In this document: piece after piece, positions 12,238-25,024 of the stretch
Layout: the number at the start of each line of letters is the position of its first letter
How positions within the stretch are numbered: position 1 is the first letter of the stretch
NCBI RefSeq assembly: GCF_947179165.1
Contig: NC_077242.1
Span: 3,844,001 to 3,908,000 of the forward strand
Origin: Solanum dulcamara
Lineage: Eukaryota; Streptophyta; Magnoliopsida; Solanales; Solanaceae
Length of the DNA: 64,000 bases
Direction of reading: 5' to 3'
Position numbers and translations under genes: made by a program
The notes under the pieces: model-generated
Seen by the model: only the letters and a program-made list of their open reading frames with translations
What the model was told of the DNA's origin: nothing
The model's database searches: none

Positions 12238-12872
12238 AATATGTTTGGTATATATAGAAGAAGATATTTTTTGAAAAATATTTGTTAATTTTCTCATATT
12301 TGATTGATCCAATTTTATTTTATTTTCTAGAAACATAGGTTTCTTAAAATTTTTAAAACATAATTTCTAAGATGAAAGTAGAAAATTAAATTACAGAAAT
12401 GTTATTTTACGCGAATTGTCTTCATCCACCCTAACACCCCCACCCCATCTCACCCTATTGCTCATCCTTCACACCCTAGCCTTTGCCCTACCCCCACCCC
12501 CTTGATCAACCACCACCCCATTATATTAAGAGTGAATTCACGTGTACTCTATAACTTTCGTGCTTTTGTATTGGTTTTAGAAATTTTCGAGATGTGAGAT
12601 TGTGATTCTGTGAACCTTAATTATTATATAATGTATACTTTAATGTAAAATAGTTAATGTATATGTATATATTGTTAATAAAGGTCTTAAATAGCATATT
12701 CTTGTAATATTTCCTTATAGGAATATATAAACTTTAATTTTTAGAACCGTCTCTACTTCACACCCCATCTCTATATTGTCTATCTGTATAAATGTTCATA
12801 TGAAAACGATTATTTTTCAAGAAAATATTTTTCACGATTTTTTTTTACTTCCCAACAAACACATCCTCAATG
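12238..12872. mobile_element. decayed C-rich MITE (same style as the 53.5-kb element)
   Basis: The left end atatgtttggtatatatag and the right end, read back as gaggatgtgtttgttggga, are imperfect inverted repeats. A block rich in CCCCACC/CACCCC lies inside at 12,428-12,520. The GTGTTTGG-type ends and C-rich core match the better preserved element at 53,474-54,666. The ends are only approximate. Confidence 0.4.
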
Positions 12873-13985
12873 ACATGATTTTACACCCCATTGGTCAATA
12901 TCAATTTTAGGAAAGAAAAACAGAAAAAGTACGAAGAATGCGCTTGAAATTGAAATATGTGAGACAACAACTTAATTGAAGTTCCTTTTAGACCAAGCAA
13001 ATACCTCACTTTCTAGATTAAGAAAAGTTGACAAACTCCACATTTAAATTTGTTGATAGTCAACGTGAGACTCTTTTTCGACGTTATAAAAAACACACTC
13101 GTATTTTTCTAGGACTAAAATGGAGCACGTACGTCATTAATACTAATAAGACTCTAGAAGCAAGCATTTTTTCGACGTATCTGTTTCATATCGAAGATAT
13201 TTTTAAAATTTTATTTTATTCACTCATGTGTTTGCTTCATGTCAGGGATATTTTTTGACTTTTGATGTTTATTTTTTAAAGTTACTTTACAAATACCTTT
13301 TAGTTGATAGTTTGTTTTCACTAGCAATAAAAAAAAATTGCCAAATAAATGGAACCTAACATGAGTAAAATGTTGATAACGTTATTACAGATTTGTTAAA
13401 TAAAAAAAATATCTTTTTGAAATTGACTAAAAAAAAATGTTTCACATATGACACAAATTGAGGCAAAAAATAGATAGAAGTTTCAAATGCATTAGATAGT
13501 CGAGAAAAACTTAACTCTTTAGGTCAATTACATGAACTTATCATAGTTAAATATTAAATTAGACTAATAATACATATCAATTAATCATAGAACCAGACAA
13601 ATGAATTTAAATAGTACCTCTTTATTATGATTTCTTGGTTATATATAGATTAGAGAAACTCACTAATCTAAACAAGGGTAAATTTGAAAAAAAAAATAAT
13701 TAATAGCTGCTTGAGTAGGTAAAATATCATTTATTTTAAACTAAATATAAAAGTTTAAAACAGAACTAATATGGACGGGAGGGGACTACAAGCAAAACTA
13801 TATCAATCAACAGTTCGTTTTATCGATAGAGCGTCTAAAGAGGCGAATTCTAAAGTCATTTATGGGTTCACGCAAATTTCCGCAACTTCTACTTTATTCT
13901 TATAAGAACATGAACTATTTATTCTTTTATCCTATTTTTTACTTTCTTATTTCGCACATGACCTCAGCACAACGTCAGCATCATT
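12873..13985. other. intergenic, no gene seen
   Basis: AT-rich; a 76-codon open frame at 13,028 has no recognisable features. Nothing else seen. Confidence 0.5.
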
Positions 13986-13989
13986 GCTA

Positions 13990-14320
13990 TGAATTAATCC
14001 TATAATATTTCATCGATATATTAATATCATATCGATATCATATAAGACTGAACTTAATTCTCTGAAATACTCCGTAGGTATATTGATACCTTATCACTAT
14101 CATATAGGATTGAATTATATTTTCAAAAAAAATAAAAATAAAAATAAACAATTGAGAGAAAATTATTAAAATCACAATCTTATTTATTAAACTCTAAATT
14201 AGTAGAAAATATATATTCTTTGTGATACTCCATCGATGTATTAATACCATATCGGTATCATATAAGACTGAATTTAATCATCTATGATACTCCATCGATA
14301 TATTGATACTCAGTATGACG
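13990..14320. repeat. ATCGATAT-type repeat cluster
   Basis: A block of about 50-60 bp containing gatactccatcgat, atattaatacc, tatcgatatcatataa and gactgaatttaat occurs at about 13,990-14,055, 14,070-14,120 and 14,225-14,280, with a partial copy at 14,283-14,320. An A-rich insertion separates the second and third copies. Confidence 0.7.
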
Positions 14321-14881
14321 TCATTGCGGAAATTTTAAAATAAATTTATGTCATTTTAAAATAAAAAAGAGTATAAAAATAACAAGACATTTAAGGGTAA
14401 ATAATTTTCCTTTTTGGGTACAAGTGTTCTTTTCGCTATATTACAAGAGACTCACTAAATATTTATAAATATTTCACCATGATACCAATTATTATTATAG
14501 TATTTATTAACTTGGATTGGTCTATGCATCTAACACTTTGAGATCATTTTTAAGAAAAAGATTTCTTTAAAATGGTTATCAAAGATTGCTTCACGCCTCA
14601 AACCAAATACCATCAAGCATCAACCAGTAAGTGCTTAATAAAAGTAAAGTATGGAACTACTAAAATGTTTTGACATTCTGTTAAAAACTTTAGCTAAAAC
14701 AGGGTCAATAGTCATTTTCAGTAGTGATAAAGAGTTATTGCGGGCTGAAAGGAAGTGAGGGGAAGAAAAAGATGGAAATTACTGAAACAGACATTTGTTT
14801 CGAGTTCCCATCGTGAACTCAAGTCTTCCAAGAGGGCTTGCGCTCAACTCTTTCCAGACCTTGATAGCAACAAAGGATTGG
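14321..14881. other. 3' flank of the CID-like gene
   Basis: No gene. It should contain the 3'UTR and polyadenylation site of the minus-strand gene ending at 14,882; neither can be placed with confidence. Confidence 0.5.
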
Positions 14882-17800
14882 CTAATGCATCATGGGACGA
14901 TGAACTCGTGGCCTCACAGGTGTCTTTGAAGGACTCACCCTATGGCATTAGCAAAGGTATTAAAGTTAGAAGAGACATTAAACATAAATAACACAACATA
15001 CTCTTTGTAAAAGGAAATGCTGGTTCAAGAATGGAGCACCCGGGGTAAGATGGGAGGGGTGGGGGTGGACTTACAACTCAGTAGCGGTAAATTCTGTCAA
15101 ATGCATAGTGCAAAAACATTATGGCTAGTATAGGAATGGTACATGTATTTTCTTCGATGATCCCTTTCATCCAATAAAGGGCCCCAAACCTTCTTTTCTC
15201 CATTTTGTATATGTTACTCTAATCACTAAAACTTCACAGCCGATATTTTCTTGGGATATCACTGGTGCTCCGTCCAGCTTGCACGCACTTTGACTATTTC
15301 ATCATGCCGTATGTCCAGCCCGCAACCACCGTTGTCAAGGTTATCTGTCAAGCAGGACTCAAGCAGATGGACTCATACCATGTATTATAGCTGGAATTTA
15401 AACCTAAATCTCCAGGTTGGTCTATGCGTCAACCACTAGGCCATCCCCATGGGACCTTCACAACCTAATGATCCTATATAATTACAAGAGAAAGTACTTG
15501 GACTGACAAACTTAGATTTAGTTTCATATTCTACTCTCAACCTTGTTAAGAAAAGTACTTGAAAGTAGCTATCCATTAACGTCTCCTCCAATTTGACTCT
15601 GAAAATCGATCCTCAATGAGGGAAGGGTCTTTCTTACTGGTGCAAAGGGAGTAATAATTCAGTTGAAATGCTTATATGCGCAAGCAGGCAACCGGGACTG
15701 ACATATTCTCAAGGCTACAGAACACACACACACACTAACCAGGGTACAAACACAACAACATTCCCTAGACTGAACATGTCCCAACTCCCAAAAATAAATA
15801 GCCGACTGATACACAGTTAGCATCTGGCATGCACTACGGATAACTGTAGCATTATTTTTGAGTTTCATTTTCAGATGACAGAAAGGCAGAAAGCAAGCAA
15901 TGTTATAGTATACATTCGGAGAAAGAGAGAGGAAGTTTTTGCAGTTTACAGGGAACCTTAGAATGCATGACTATGTTGATTGGTGCCTACTTGGGAGGAA
16001 AAGAGAATCTGAGATACCAAGCTTAAAAAGATGCAACATTATTGGGATCAAAGACATTTCTAACTAAAGTACCTGATGCGTTGGGATCCCAAAATCTGTC
16101 CGCAACAGTCCAATGCTAAAATTGCACTCTCAGCCTGCACATTTATCAAGTATCTGTTTACATGTAAAATTTACTATAATTCCAACGCCCGTTTAGATCA
16201 TCTTCAAAACAAAATATTTGATATTATGCTGCAGCTTTTTGCAGGCTAGCATCTTCAGATATACCACTGATAATGTATAGGAACTTGCTCTGCTCAATGG
16301 CGTCTCCAGAGTGATGGTTGCCACATATATAAGAAGGGAAGGAAGAGAAGTAAATTCAGAGGAAATACCAAAAAAAAAATGGAGTTGACAATCCCATGAC
16401 ACAAAAAACTAAAATAAGAGGAGTCTTCATCTAGTGAACATTAGAATCTATAGGTGTGTGTAATGTACCTATTGATACAACATCCCAACTTAAATCCAAA
16501 GAAAAAGAAAAAGAAAATCAACGTACCATAACAAATTCAACAAAAGCAATACGGGTAGAGTGCACTTGATCCCCCAAAAGCCTCAGGCGAGACACCTGCA
16601 AAGAGAAGAGCAGCTTCAGCATCACTTGGGCGAACATTCTGTAAGATAATAAGTGAGAAGTTTCAGACATCACACTGACCTCACCACATCTTGTTTCAAA
16701 GAAATTCTTGACATCAGCTTGAGAAAGCTGTTCAATATAGAGTACAATACATTAAAATTTCAGATGATTATGAAAATAAAAAGCTACAAGGAAGAGAAAA
16801 ATATACAACCAGCAAAAAAGTAACTCAGCCAGATCATTATAACCTGTGCATCACATACTGGTAATCCCACAGAAAGATGTACTAATAAAGCATGCAATAA
16901 CTTCAGAAGATTTCAAAAGCAAGAATTTATACCTTCTTATCAATATTTGTGCAGTAGACTGTCCTGGCACACATCTCACGCTCATCCTCAGACTGCACAT
17001 AGCATGTACACATAATGGAAAACTAAGCACTTAGTTCCATGAAGTTACTTCTATAAGTTGAGATAGAACCACAAGAAAATTATTTTTTCTACATCATCCA
17101 TATAAAAGTAAATAAAATGACACAGATCTGTGCATACCCTAGGAAGGAATGTAGGATTCACGGGTAGAATAGCAGTTTTTGATGGTAGGACCTTCAGAGG
17201 GGAGAACCCTAATATTGTCCCACAGAGGCTAAGTGATGCTCTTGCTGAGTCTGTTGGAATGATTCCACATGATAAGTTAGTTTTGACTTTTGAATGTTCA
17301 GCAGTACTAAGAAAAGCTTCAACCTCCTCCAACTTACATTCGTCAGCGAATTCCACGAAGGCAAAGCGAAGGCGAGAGTGGGGATCACCACAAACTCTGC
17401 AGTCAACAACCTATGGAGCAAGTGTAGACAACCGAAAACACACCAATATTACACTCCTTTTTTTGCTTTTATAGAAAGACCACTATTACACTCCTCAATA
17501 GATACCCCATACAATTTTCACCAAAACAACAACATACCCAGTGTAATTACACAAGAATTTTCACCAAAAGCACAAATACAAATTAATGTCAGTCTAGCTT
17601 GAGAAAGAAATAAGGATGAAGAACTCGAGCACACAAATAAACAGCTCTGCTGCATGCTGGGGTATATGCCTTAATCTGAAAACAATTCAATTGTGTCAAA
17701 ATGGCATGAAACTTAGCAAATTATGAGGAGACTAATCCAACTATGTCAAACAGAAACATAAGCATCGTGACTTTATGACATCTTCACAACACCTTGCAGA

Positions 17801-20800
17801 CTGACAACAAGTAACCCAATCTAGCTTTCCAAGTTTATACAAACCAAACTTTTTGTTGGACAGTCCCATAATATATAGTAAAAACAAGTGTATGGCATAT
17901 CAATTCTCGTGATAGGTACCTTTGAAAAGACAATCTATGAAATGGATAATGGATCTTGCAGGGCAATAATCTTAAGCCAACCAGATTAGACTAAGTGCCC
18001 GTTTGGATTGGCTTAAAAGTTGGTCAAACCAGCTTTAAAGTTATTTTATAACTTTTGAAAGTGTTTGACAAATAAAAAAAGTGCGTAAAATAAGTTAAAA
18101 TTTACAAAAAGATGTCAAAAGTTAAAAGTTGGTCCCCCCTACTTTTAAAAGTCAACTTTTGGAAGTGTTTGACAAATCAAAAAAGTGTGTAAAATAACAT
18201 AAAATTTACAAAAAGATGTCAAAAGCTAAAAGTTGGTCCCCCCTATTTTTTTCTTTTTGACTTAAAAGTCATTTTCAGCTTAAAAATCATTTGTTTTAAG
18301 CCAATCCAAACAGGCTCTAAAACGAACCATAACCAAAGTGTAAAGAAGCTCTTCAATTGATGATGCAAGTTAGGAGAAAAAAGTAAAGTATTTACGTATA
18401 TTAATTCAAGCAGTCTTTAACCAGAGTAAGCATCAGCACACATTGCTAGTGAGCAAAAGACAGTTAAATCACGTTACTATGACACTAAAGTGAAAGAAAA
18501 GAAAGAAAAGAAGAGGAAAATAACAAGCAAAGTAGTGCCCTTTCGAGCTATGGACCTTGTAGTTCAAAATTCCAATACCTACTTGCTTCTGTATATTGTA
18601 ACTTTCTTTAGATTCTTCCTAATATATTGATTTAAGTAAAAATGTAAGATGTAGGTTGAAAATATCCAAAAACTATAAGCCAAAACGAAAACACAGAAAT
18701 TTAAATTCCACTTGGAGATGAAGGATGCAAGTGGAAGAACAATAGGATTATAATACTTTATATATTTTTAAACATCTTAGGTTCATCTCACATGCTTCTT
18801 AATTAGTAACTGGCTCTCAGATATAGGCTATTTTATTAATTTTCAGGCAGCAGTGATTACATCCTTGCAGTAAATATTCTCAGATATAAGCTATTTTATT
18901 AATTTTAATGCAGCAGTGATTACAACCTTACAGTAAATATTCATAGTCTACTTCTTATGTCTTTAATCAAGCAAAGTAAATTTTTTAAAGAAAGTTCAAA
19001 TCCCACTTGTGACTTGTCCTAGAAGTCAAATGATACTAGCGTCCTTGGTGTTCAGGAATCAGCCTAGGAGGAATATGAAAGGGGGCATCTTATATCCGTC
19101 TAGTTCAATCTTCTGTTGTGTTGAAGTTATTAGGTTTTTCTTGCTATGCTGCTCGGACTATCCAAAACTGTTGTTGTACCCGTGTCGGATCCTCCAAAAA
19201 TGCACTACTTTTTAAGGATCCTGTGCACACCTGGCTTTTTTGGAGTGTCCAAGCAACATAGTTTGCTTGTGAATATACCAGCTTCACCTTTAGGCTTCTT
19301 CTTTCGTTTTGTATCTCCTCATTTCAGCTTCCTCTTTCCCATGCTTGTCCAGAATTTCTATAGACTAACAGAAACTACTTTAAGATGCAGCTACTATTTA
19401 ACTCTAAAAAGCTGTCAGAGAATTTGAAGAACTTTGAGCTACCTTTTTGACTTTGAATTGGGATGACCAAAAAATGAATACTCCTTCCGTTTCAAAAAGA
19501 ATGACCTATTTTCCTTTTTAGTATGTTTCAAAAAGAATGACTCCTTTCAACCTTCGGAGTGGCCCGGTGGTTTGGGCTTGGGACTTCCATGTTGGAGGTC
19601 TCAAGTTTGAAACCCCTTACTTTCCTCTGGGTCGAGCTCATCACACCAGGCTTGCTTAGTGCAGGTTACCTCTCCTATGTGATTTGCGAGCTATTGCATA
19701 GAAGCGGGGGTTTTATCCTGTGCGCACCTAAAGGGTAGCGGCTGCAAGTTTCCCTTGTCATTAAAAAAAAAAAAAGAATGACCCCTTTCCTTTTTGGCAA
19801 CACTTTAATTTCAGTTTTTCACATGACATGTTTAAAGCCACAAGATTAAAGGGCATTTTGGTACATTTGACGTAACTTTAATTTAGGACCACAAGATTGA
19901 AAAGTCTCTTTATTTTCTTAAACTCCTTGCCAAGTCAAATTAGGCCATTTTTTTTTAAACGGAAGGAGTACATAATACCTGAGCCTAGTCAACATTCACT
20001 TTGAGATATCCTTTTTGACCCTCAATGGGGATTGACAAGAAAATAAGTACCTCGGCCAGGTCAATGTTTCAGAATATTACGCACAATGTCATTATACTAA
20101 TACCACAGCCAAGAGATAGAAAGAACACATCCCTCTCTGCCAAAGATAGACAAAAGGTATGTTTGCTGCATGTCATTAGTAATTTGAGCAGCTCCTCTAG
20201 GCATCAATATGTCAATGATCAAGATATTTCGACAATACTAATGTGTTAAACAACCTGACAATTAATGCTAATCATAGCTCGTAAGTCGTAATATCAGACA
20301 GTCTAAAGGTTATTGCTTATTTGCAGGTCGTGCAATTTCATCCTCCTATAAAACGCAGATAGAACAACAAACTTGGACTCGAGGGCTATAATATGGAGTG
20401 AAACACATGCTATAGGCACCCCAAGCTAGGGCTTTTCATCTGCTAAAGCACGAGATTCAGCACATTAATGTTTTTAGGTTTCTCAAAAAATTGAAAGAAG
20501 CGACACCTTGCACTTAAAGCACTCAAGCATCTAATATTATGAATCACAACAATGTACAGAACAGCATCGTCACTTACTTGTCCATAAGCGCTAAATAATG
20601 CAGCAAGACGCTCTTCTGTTATCTGTGGTGAGGCAAAGTCAAAAAGAGGAACGTTGTAAATACAAAATACAGATCATAAATCAAATATTAATGGGCATCC
20701 ATCCTCACTTACATTGTGATCGACGTCAGAAACATATACTGTTCTCCTAATGCTATCTTCTCTTTGAGCCTTAAAAGCTCTATTGTTCATTCTTCTTCTG

Positions 20801-22568
20801 CCCTGGTTATGGCTGTTACCTCTCTGCGGACACAGAAGTGATAAAATTAAGGAGGAGTCAGCTTGCTGAATTGAGCACTCAAAATTACTTCCAAAATGGC
20901 GAAATGCAATTCCCAATCCACGAGGGTATTTAGTAAATCGAGGTAATTATGATCCTCGAATTGATAAGTATGGAAGGTTGAACTTTTCTCTTTATAAAAG
21001 AAAATAAACATCATGACCAGACGAAACTTCTAATGAGGACAAGATTTGAAGCTAAGGTAGAATTGTTCCTTTGGTGACTTGTGAATCACAGATGCGAAGC
21101 GTGAAATCAGCTTCTACAGCCTCTTTGCAGAGGTGCAATGGAAGGATGCTCAAAACATCAACCAACCCCCCATCTGGACCAAAACTTTTAATCCAATTTA
21201 TACGAAAATGACAAATATATTCCCTAATATCTGGTGTGCATAACGAAAAAGGTTTGATCTGAGTACTGCTCAAAACACCAAATTTAATGTACCACTCACA
21301 AGTGGACATTTGGATCAAAATGACAATTCCACCCCATTCACGACAATGGAAAAAAGCATTTATTCATTTTTACCAGCTAAGCATCCACAACAATTCTATT
21401 AAACAAAGGTCACTAATACTAATAACGAACTCAATGTCAAATTTCCATTTTTGACGAACAGAATGTCAGCGATTAATTACTAAAGGAAGAGTCAAGAATC
21501 AATTTTGACAAGAAAGGTTCAGAATGCAAAAGTCCCTCAAACTGTGAATCCAGCTACTACATTCACTCAAACTACCCTTGATAAATGATCAATGGCTCAA
21601 AGCATGAAACTTTTCACAACAACTTATTTGACAGACTGATTACCGAATATCACGCAGGATCAATGATGCTTTCCACATACATTCCCAATATTTGAAATCT
21701 CCAAGAACCATTTTTTAGCAAGAAATGATGAAATTTTCAAACAAATTTGTTACAAGCAGCTACGTTTCCCATAATTCAAACAAGTATACTAATAAATAAA
21801 TGGATGCACAGACGGCCTCATAAAAAACATTAAATTAAAGGAAAACAAAAATGAGTAAAAAAGGGCAGCCTGTGCACTAAGCTTCTACGCAGGTCTGGAG
21901 AAGGGCCAAACCACAAGGGCGTATGCAGCCTACCTTGAATTTTTGCAAGATGCTATTTCCATAGGAAAATAAAAAAGTGTTTTTGATAAATAAGAAATAA
22001 AGAGACTTCAAAAACTAAACCTGCAAACTGGAAAAACACTTTGAATATATCAGAATTTCGATTTTATCATGTGAAATCAGGAAACCAATAATTGCCCAAG
22101 TCATGAAACGATCAACCAAAAACAAAAACATAACAAAATAAAAGTCCAAAACAACTGTTCAATATCAATTTAACTGAATCATAATAATGGAAACAATACC
22201 TTTCCATTGTTTTGGAAAACATCACCTCCCACAGTCTTAATAACAGGCACAAAATTGTGCACAAAATTATTCAGAAACATCTGATCACGATTATAATAAG
22301 AAGGAACAAACTCCTTTGCCTGTGGATTCAACTTGAGTTTCTTCAACATGTCAACAATATCTTGCATTTTATAATCAGATTTAGCATCCGAAGAATCATT
22401 TACACCATTAACTACAGATTCAGAATTCACATTTTTCTCAGAATTGAACTCAGATTCTTCCGAACCCACATCAGAAAATTTGGTATCATCAGTGTTTGTT
22501 AACAGTGATTGAACTGCTGGAACCTCAATCACTGCCGTCTCATCACACACTTGTGCATCAGCCGCCAT
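14882..22568 (-). CDS. PABP-interacting RNA-binding protein, CID8-13 group (PAM2 + two RRMs)
   Basis: Ten coding exons on the minus strand: 22568-22200, 20823-20713, 20622-20578, 17410-17338, 17250-17138, 16992-16933, 16727-16680, 16595-16527, 16134-16073 and 14939-14882. All introns are GT..AG. The exons sum to 1,008 nt, giving 335 residues plus a stop. A PAM2 motif, LNPQAKEFVPSYY, sits at residues 80-92 and is expected to bind the MLLE domain of poly(A)-binding protein. A basic stretch (GRRRMNNR) follows at about 131-138. RRM1 has RNP2 TVYVSD (from 151) and RNP1 RLRFAFVEF (188-196). RRM2 has RNP2 TVYCTN (248-253) and RNP1 STRIAFVEF (286-294). This order is that of Arabidopsis CID8-CID13, likely acting on mRNA translation or stability. 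The start at 22,568 was chosen because the frame upstream opens only with GTG. The acidic, low-complexity N-terminus is normal for the group. Least certain is the exon 4/5 junction (the Tyr codon after ADE). The introns hold several MITEs and SINEs. Confidence 0.93.
15240..15452 (-). mobile_element. tRNA-derived SINE inside intron 9 of the CID-like gene
   Basis: On the minus strand it starts with ggatggcctagtggttgac (A-box-like) and then ggtttaaattcc (B-box-like), followed by a body of about 150 bp. This fits a tRNA-derived SINE in the same sense as the host gene. Ends are approximate. Confidence 0.55.
17521..17556 (+). repeat. 5' fragment of a Solanaceae SINE
   Basis: acaacaacatacccagtgta matches the first part of the SINE at 32,235 but stops there. 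It lies in the long intron 3 of the CID-like gene. Confidence 0.5.
17995..18317. mobile_element. Tourist-like MITE with TAA duplication and an internal 104-bp repeat
   Basis: The left end GTGCCCGTTTGGATTGGCTT and the right end, read back as GAGCCTGTTTGGATTGGCTT, are inverted repeats. Both flanks carry TAA (17,992-17,994 and 18,318-18,320), the usual PIF/Harbinger-type target duplication. Inside, about 90 bp starting at 18,052 recurs from 18,155, an offset of 104 bp. It lies within the long intron 3 of the CID-like gene. A single-unit relative is at 40,883. Confidence 0.85.
18816..18942. repeat. 63-bp tandem duplication in an intron
   Basis: The block beginning ctcagatataggctatttta and ending cagtaaatatt at 18,816 is repeated from 18,879 with a few substitutions, an exact offset of 63 bp. 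Confidence 0.85.
19146..19260. mobile_element. small foldback MITE, about 115 bp
   Basis: The left end atgctgctcggactatccaa pairs with the right end, read back as atgttgcttggacactccaa. An internal pair, gtcggatcctcc against aaggatcctg, extends the stem. This TGCTCGGACT-type foldback repeat is common in Solanaceae. Confidence 0.7.
19481..19968. mobile_element. Stowaway-like MITE interrupted by a SINE
   Basis: The left end CTCCTTCCGTTTCAAAAAGA and the right end, read back as CTCCTTCCGTTTAAAAAAAA, are inverted repeats. TA lies on both outer sides (19,479-19,480 and 19,969-19,970), as expected for Stowaway. A SINE fills 19,549-19,771; without it and its target duplication the element would be about 247 bp. 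Confidence 0.88.
19549..19771 (+). mobile_element. tRNA-derived SINE nested in the Stowaway MITE
   Basis: Has gtggcccggtggtttgggct (A-box-like), gaggtctcaagtttgaaacc (B-box-like) and a 3' part with tagcggctgcaagtttccct and a poly(A) run. It is flanked by an 18-bp duplication with one mismatch (19,531-19,548 and 19,772-19,789, aaaagaatgactcctttc). This looks like a tobacco-type SINE. A short reverse fragment of the same family is at 29,480. Confidence 0.88.
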
Positions 22569-22740
22569 GGAAATGCACACAAATATATATATATAAAAAT
22601 TTACAGAAAAAAATGTAAACCCAGAATTCTATTATTATACAATAAATGAAAGGGGTAATCAAAATTCCAATTATTTTTTTTTGATTTGAGATTTAGATGA
22701 TCGGTGAAATGTAATAGTGAAAACCGACTGAAAGTTTGTT

Positions 22741-22748
22741 TATATATA
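22741..22748 (-). promoter_or_regulatory. probable TATA box of the CID-like gene
   Basis: TATATATA preceded on the minus strand by tttttc, about 175 bp upstream of the ATG at 22,568. A leader of about 140 nt would follow. Confidence 0.45.
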
Positions 22749-22759
22749 GAAAAAGTGGG

Positions 22760-25024
22760 TCAGAAATGGAATGGAAGTGAAGAATGGTGATGAAAGAGAG
22801 AGAAATTTTAAAGGGTTTTTCTAACAAAATTCAATCAGAGTGTGTTGAAAGGTGATTTTATGGAAATTTCAAGAAGGTAGCTTTGGGTTTTGGCCTTTAG
22901 CTAAACATTGTTTTCCATGTCGTTTTGAAGAGAGAAGAAACTACGAATCCAAATCAGAATCCGAGTCGGAATTTAAAGTTTATGAAATTAAGAATTTTAG
23001 TATTTTGAGGCTCTTTTGATATAAAAATAATAAATAATTAAATTTAAAATGAGTTTATTTTTATTTAGTGAATAAAAATATTGCATAATTTATTTTAAAA
23101 TTAGTTATTTTAAGATTATAATATTATTTTTATCTCATATTAAAAATAAAATAATAATTTTAAAATAACTAATTCCGAAATAATTGCCCTATTAAAACAT
23201 AGTGCCAGGAGTAATACATATGATTTCTCCTTTTGATATAAAGAATTAGAAGTGAAAATGAACTATCTAAACTCATCAAATAAGAAGAGTATAGTAGTAC
23301 TCCTATCACTCTTATTGAAAATGAAAATAATTATTAAATGTTATTAGATATATTTGGAGGGAGTCAAATTAATATATGGTTTTTTTGACAAATGAAACTC
23401 ATAAACATAAAAAAATAATATTATTTTGAAGGAAAAAAATAAAATACAGCTAAGGCAAGAATGAGCCTGCCTTGTTTTTGTTACTTTCTGAGGTATTTTG
23501 GATAATGTAATTCATATGATTCATAACTGCCTCTTTAATGTTTATTGGGATTGTAACTTTTTCTTATTTTTTAATTATAAAAAAAAATTAAAATGTTTTT
23601 TTAGTACATAGTTGTGGTATTATTTTTATATTTTTAATGTCACAAGTTGTTTGTCTAGTTTCCTTTGTGACGCTGCGCACAATGGAGTGGGTGATGATTG
23701 GAAATTTCCCTTTTAGATCACATAGATAAAGTACAAATAAAATAAAGATTCTTTATTTCTGAAAATTGAAAATTTATAAATTCTTTATATATTTATATAT
23801 ATCAGAAAATATTAAATATAAAGTATACATTTCTATATTATATGAGCACAACTTATTCCACGATTACTTATTACTATCAATTTCCCGATAAAGTAACCAT
23901 GTACCTGATTATTCTATATAGTATTTATCACCTCCAACTTTCCATCAACATATTTATTATACACACGTATTTTGATTAATTCCATATAATATTTACTATT
24001 TTCTATCTTTTTTAATTGTGTATTATAACTTAACACAATATAATATTTATCTCTTACGTACTTTTCATAAGCACAAATATCAAAATAATTCAACCCATGT
24101 TGTATAAATGGAAAGAAATTATGTAGTTGGCTAGTGCCAAGTAGATTGAACAACAAATAATGTTTTTTTTAGGATAAAAAGTCTAACTTTTTCAATGTAC
24201 TAATAAAAGCTGTGGGAGCACATTATTCACGTGATCTTAAGTTAATTTTGTTTTCAATTGACAATCAGAATATAAACAAAATCTTTTTGTCTTTAAAAAA
24301 AAAATAGTCGTTTGAGCTCCAAATAAAAATAAATTATAATATTGCAAATTTGTTGTCATATTTGAACCTTAGAATAATAAATTTCATTTACTTAATTTTT
24401 GCTGCTGTCAATTGTTATCTAGGTATTATAATATTCGATATATAGTAAAAAAAGATTTGTTTCTTTTTCTTTCCATTATACCATAGATAGTTGATCTCTT
24501 AACAATGACCTTAGTCTCATAACTATCCGTGACAAAGGCTGCTCAATACATGGATGGATAGCCACTTAAATTTATCGATAATATTTATTTAGAAATTTAA
24601 AGTATGATTTGTTCTAGTTGAGTGAGTTTATACATTCATCTTAAAGTTTAAAAAAGTTTTGTAGCATATTTTCAAGAGACTATTATGTAAATTAACCACA
24701 TACAACATATTACCTTTTAATTATACATATCAACTTTAATTGAAATGTATCCGAAGTTTTATGATTTATTGAGACTAATGAATACAATTAAGAAAAGTAA
24801 TTAACATATTTTAAGTAGTTATCTTATTTGTGTATTAATGCGCTCTAGAAAACACTTGCATTAGTTTTTCAAGAAGTACCTAATGGGATCACTTTATCAT
24901 ATTCAAATGTTCAATCAGAACAAATCGTGATTTGAATAGCTACATTAAATTTACGGCATAAATTAAAAGGTTATCGATATATTCGACCACCAGGATCTTT
25001 TCTATGAATTAACCGATTTATAGC
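22760..25024. other. intergenic, no gene seen
   Basis: Very AT-rich, with promoter-side sequence of the CID-like gene at the left. The word tttaaaataactaatt and its complements recur at 23,040-23,180, suggesting an AT-rich foldback. No recognisable gene. Confidence 0.5.

Noticed and set aside
15659..15868. 69-codon minus-strand frame as a candidate last exon of the CID-like gene
   Set aside because: The true last exon, ending VSPSKTPVRPRVHRPMMH, is at 14,939-14,882 and keeps phase with exon 9.
17051..17356. Single 101-codon minus-strand frame reading through the CID-like gene
   Set aside because: It reads through the intron between exons 4 and 5 by chance; the spliced reading restores the normal RRM1.
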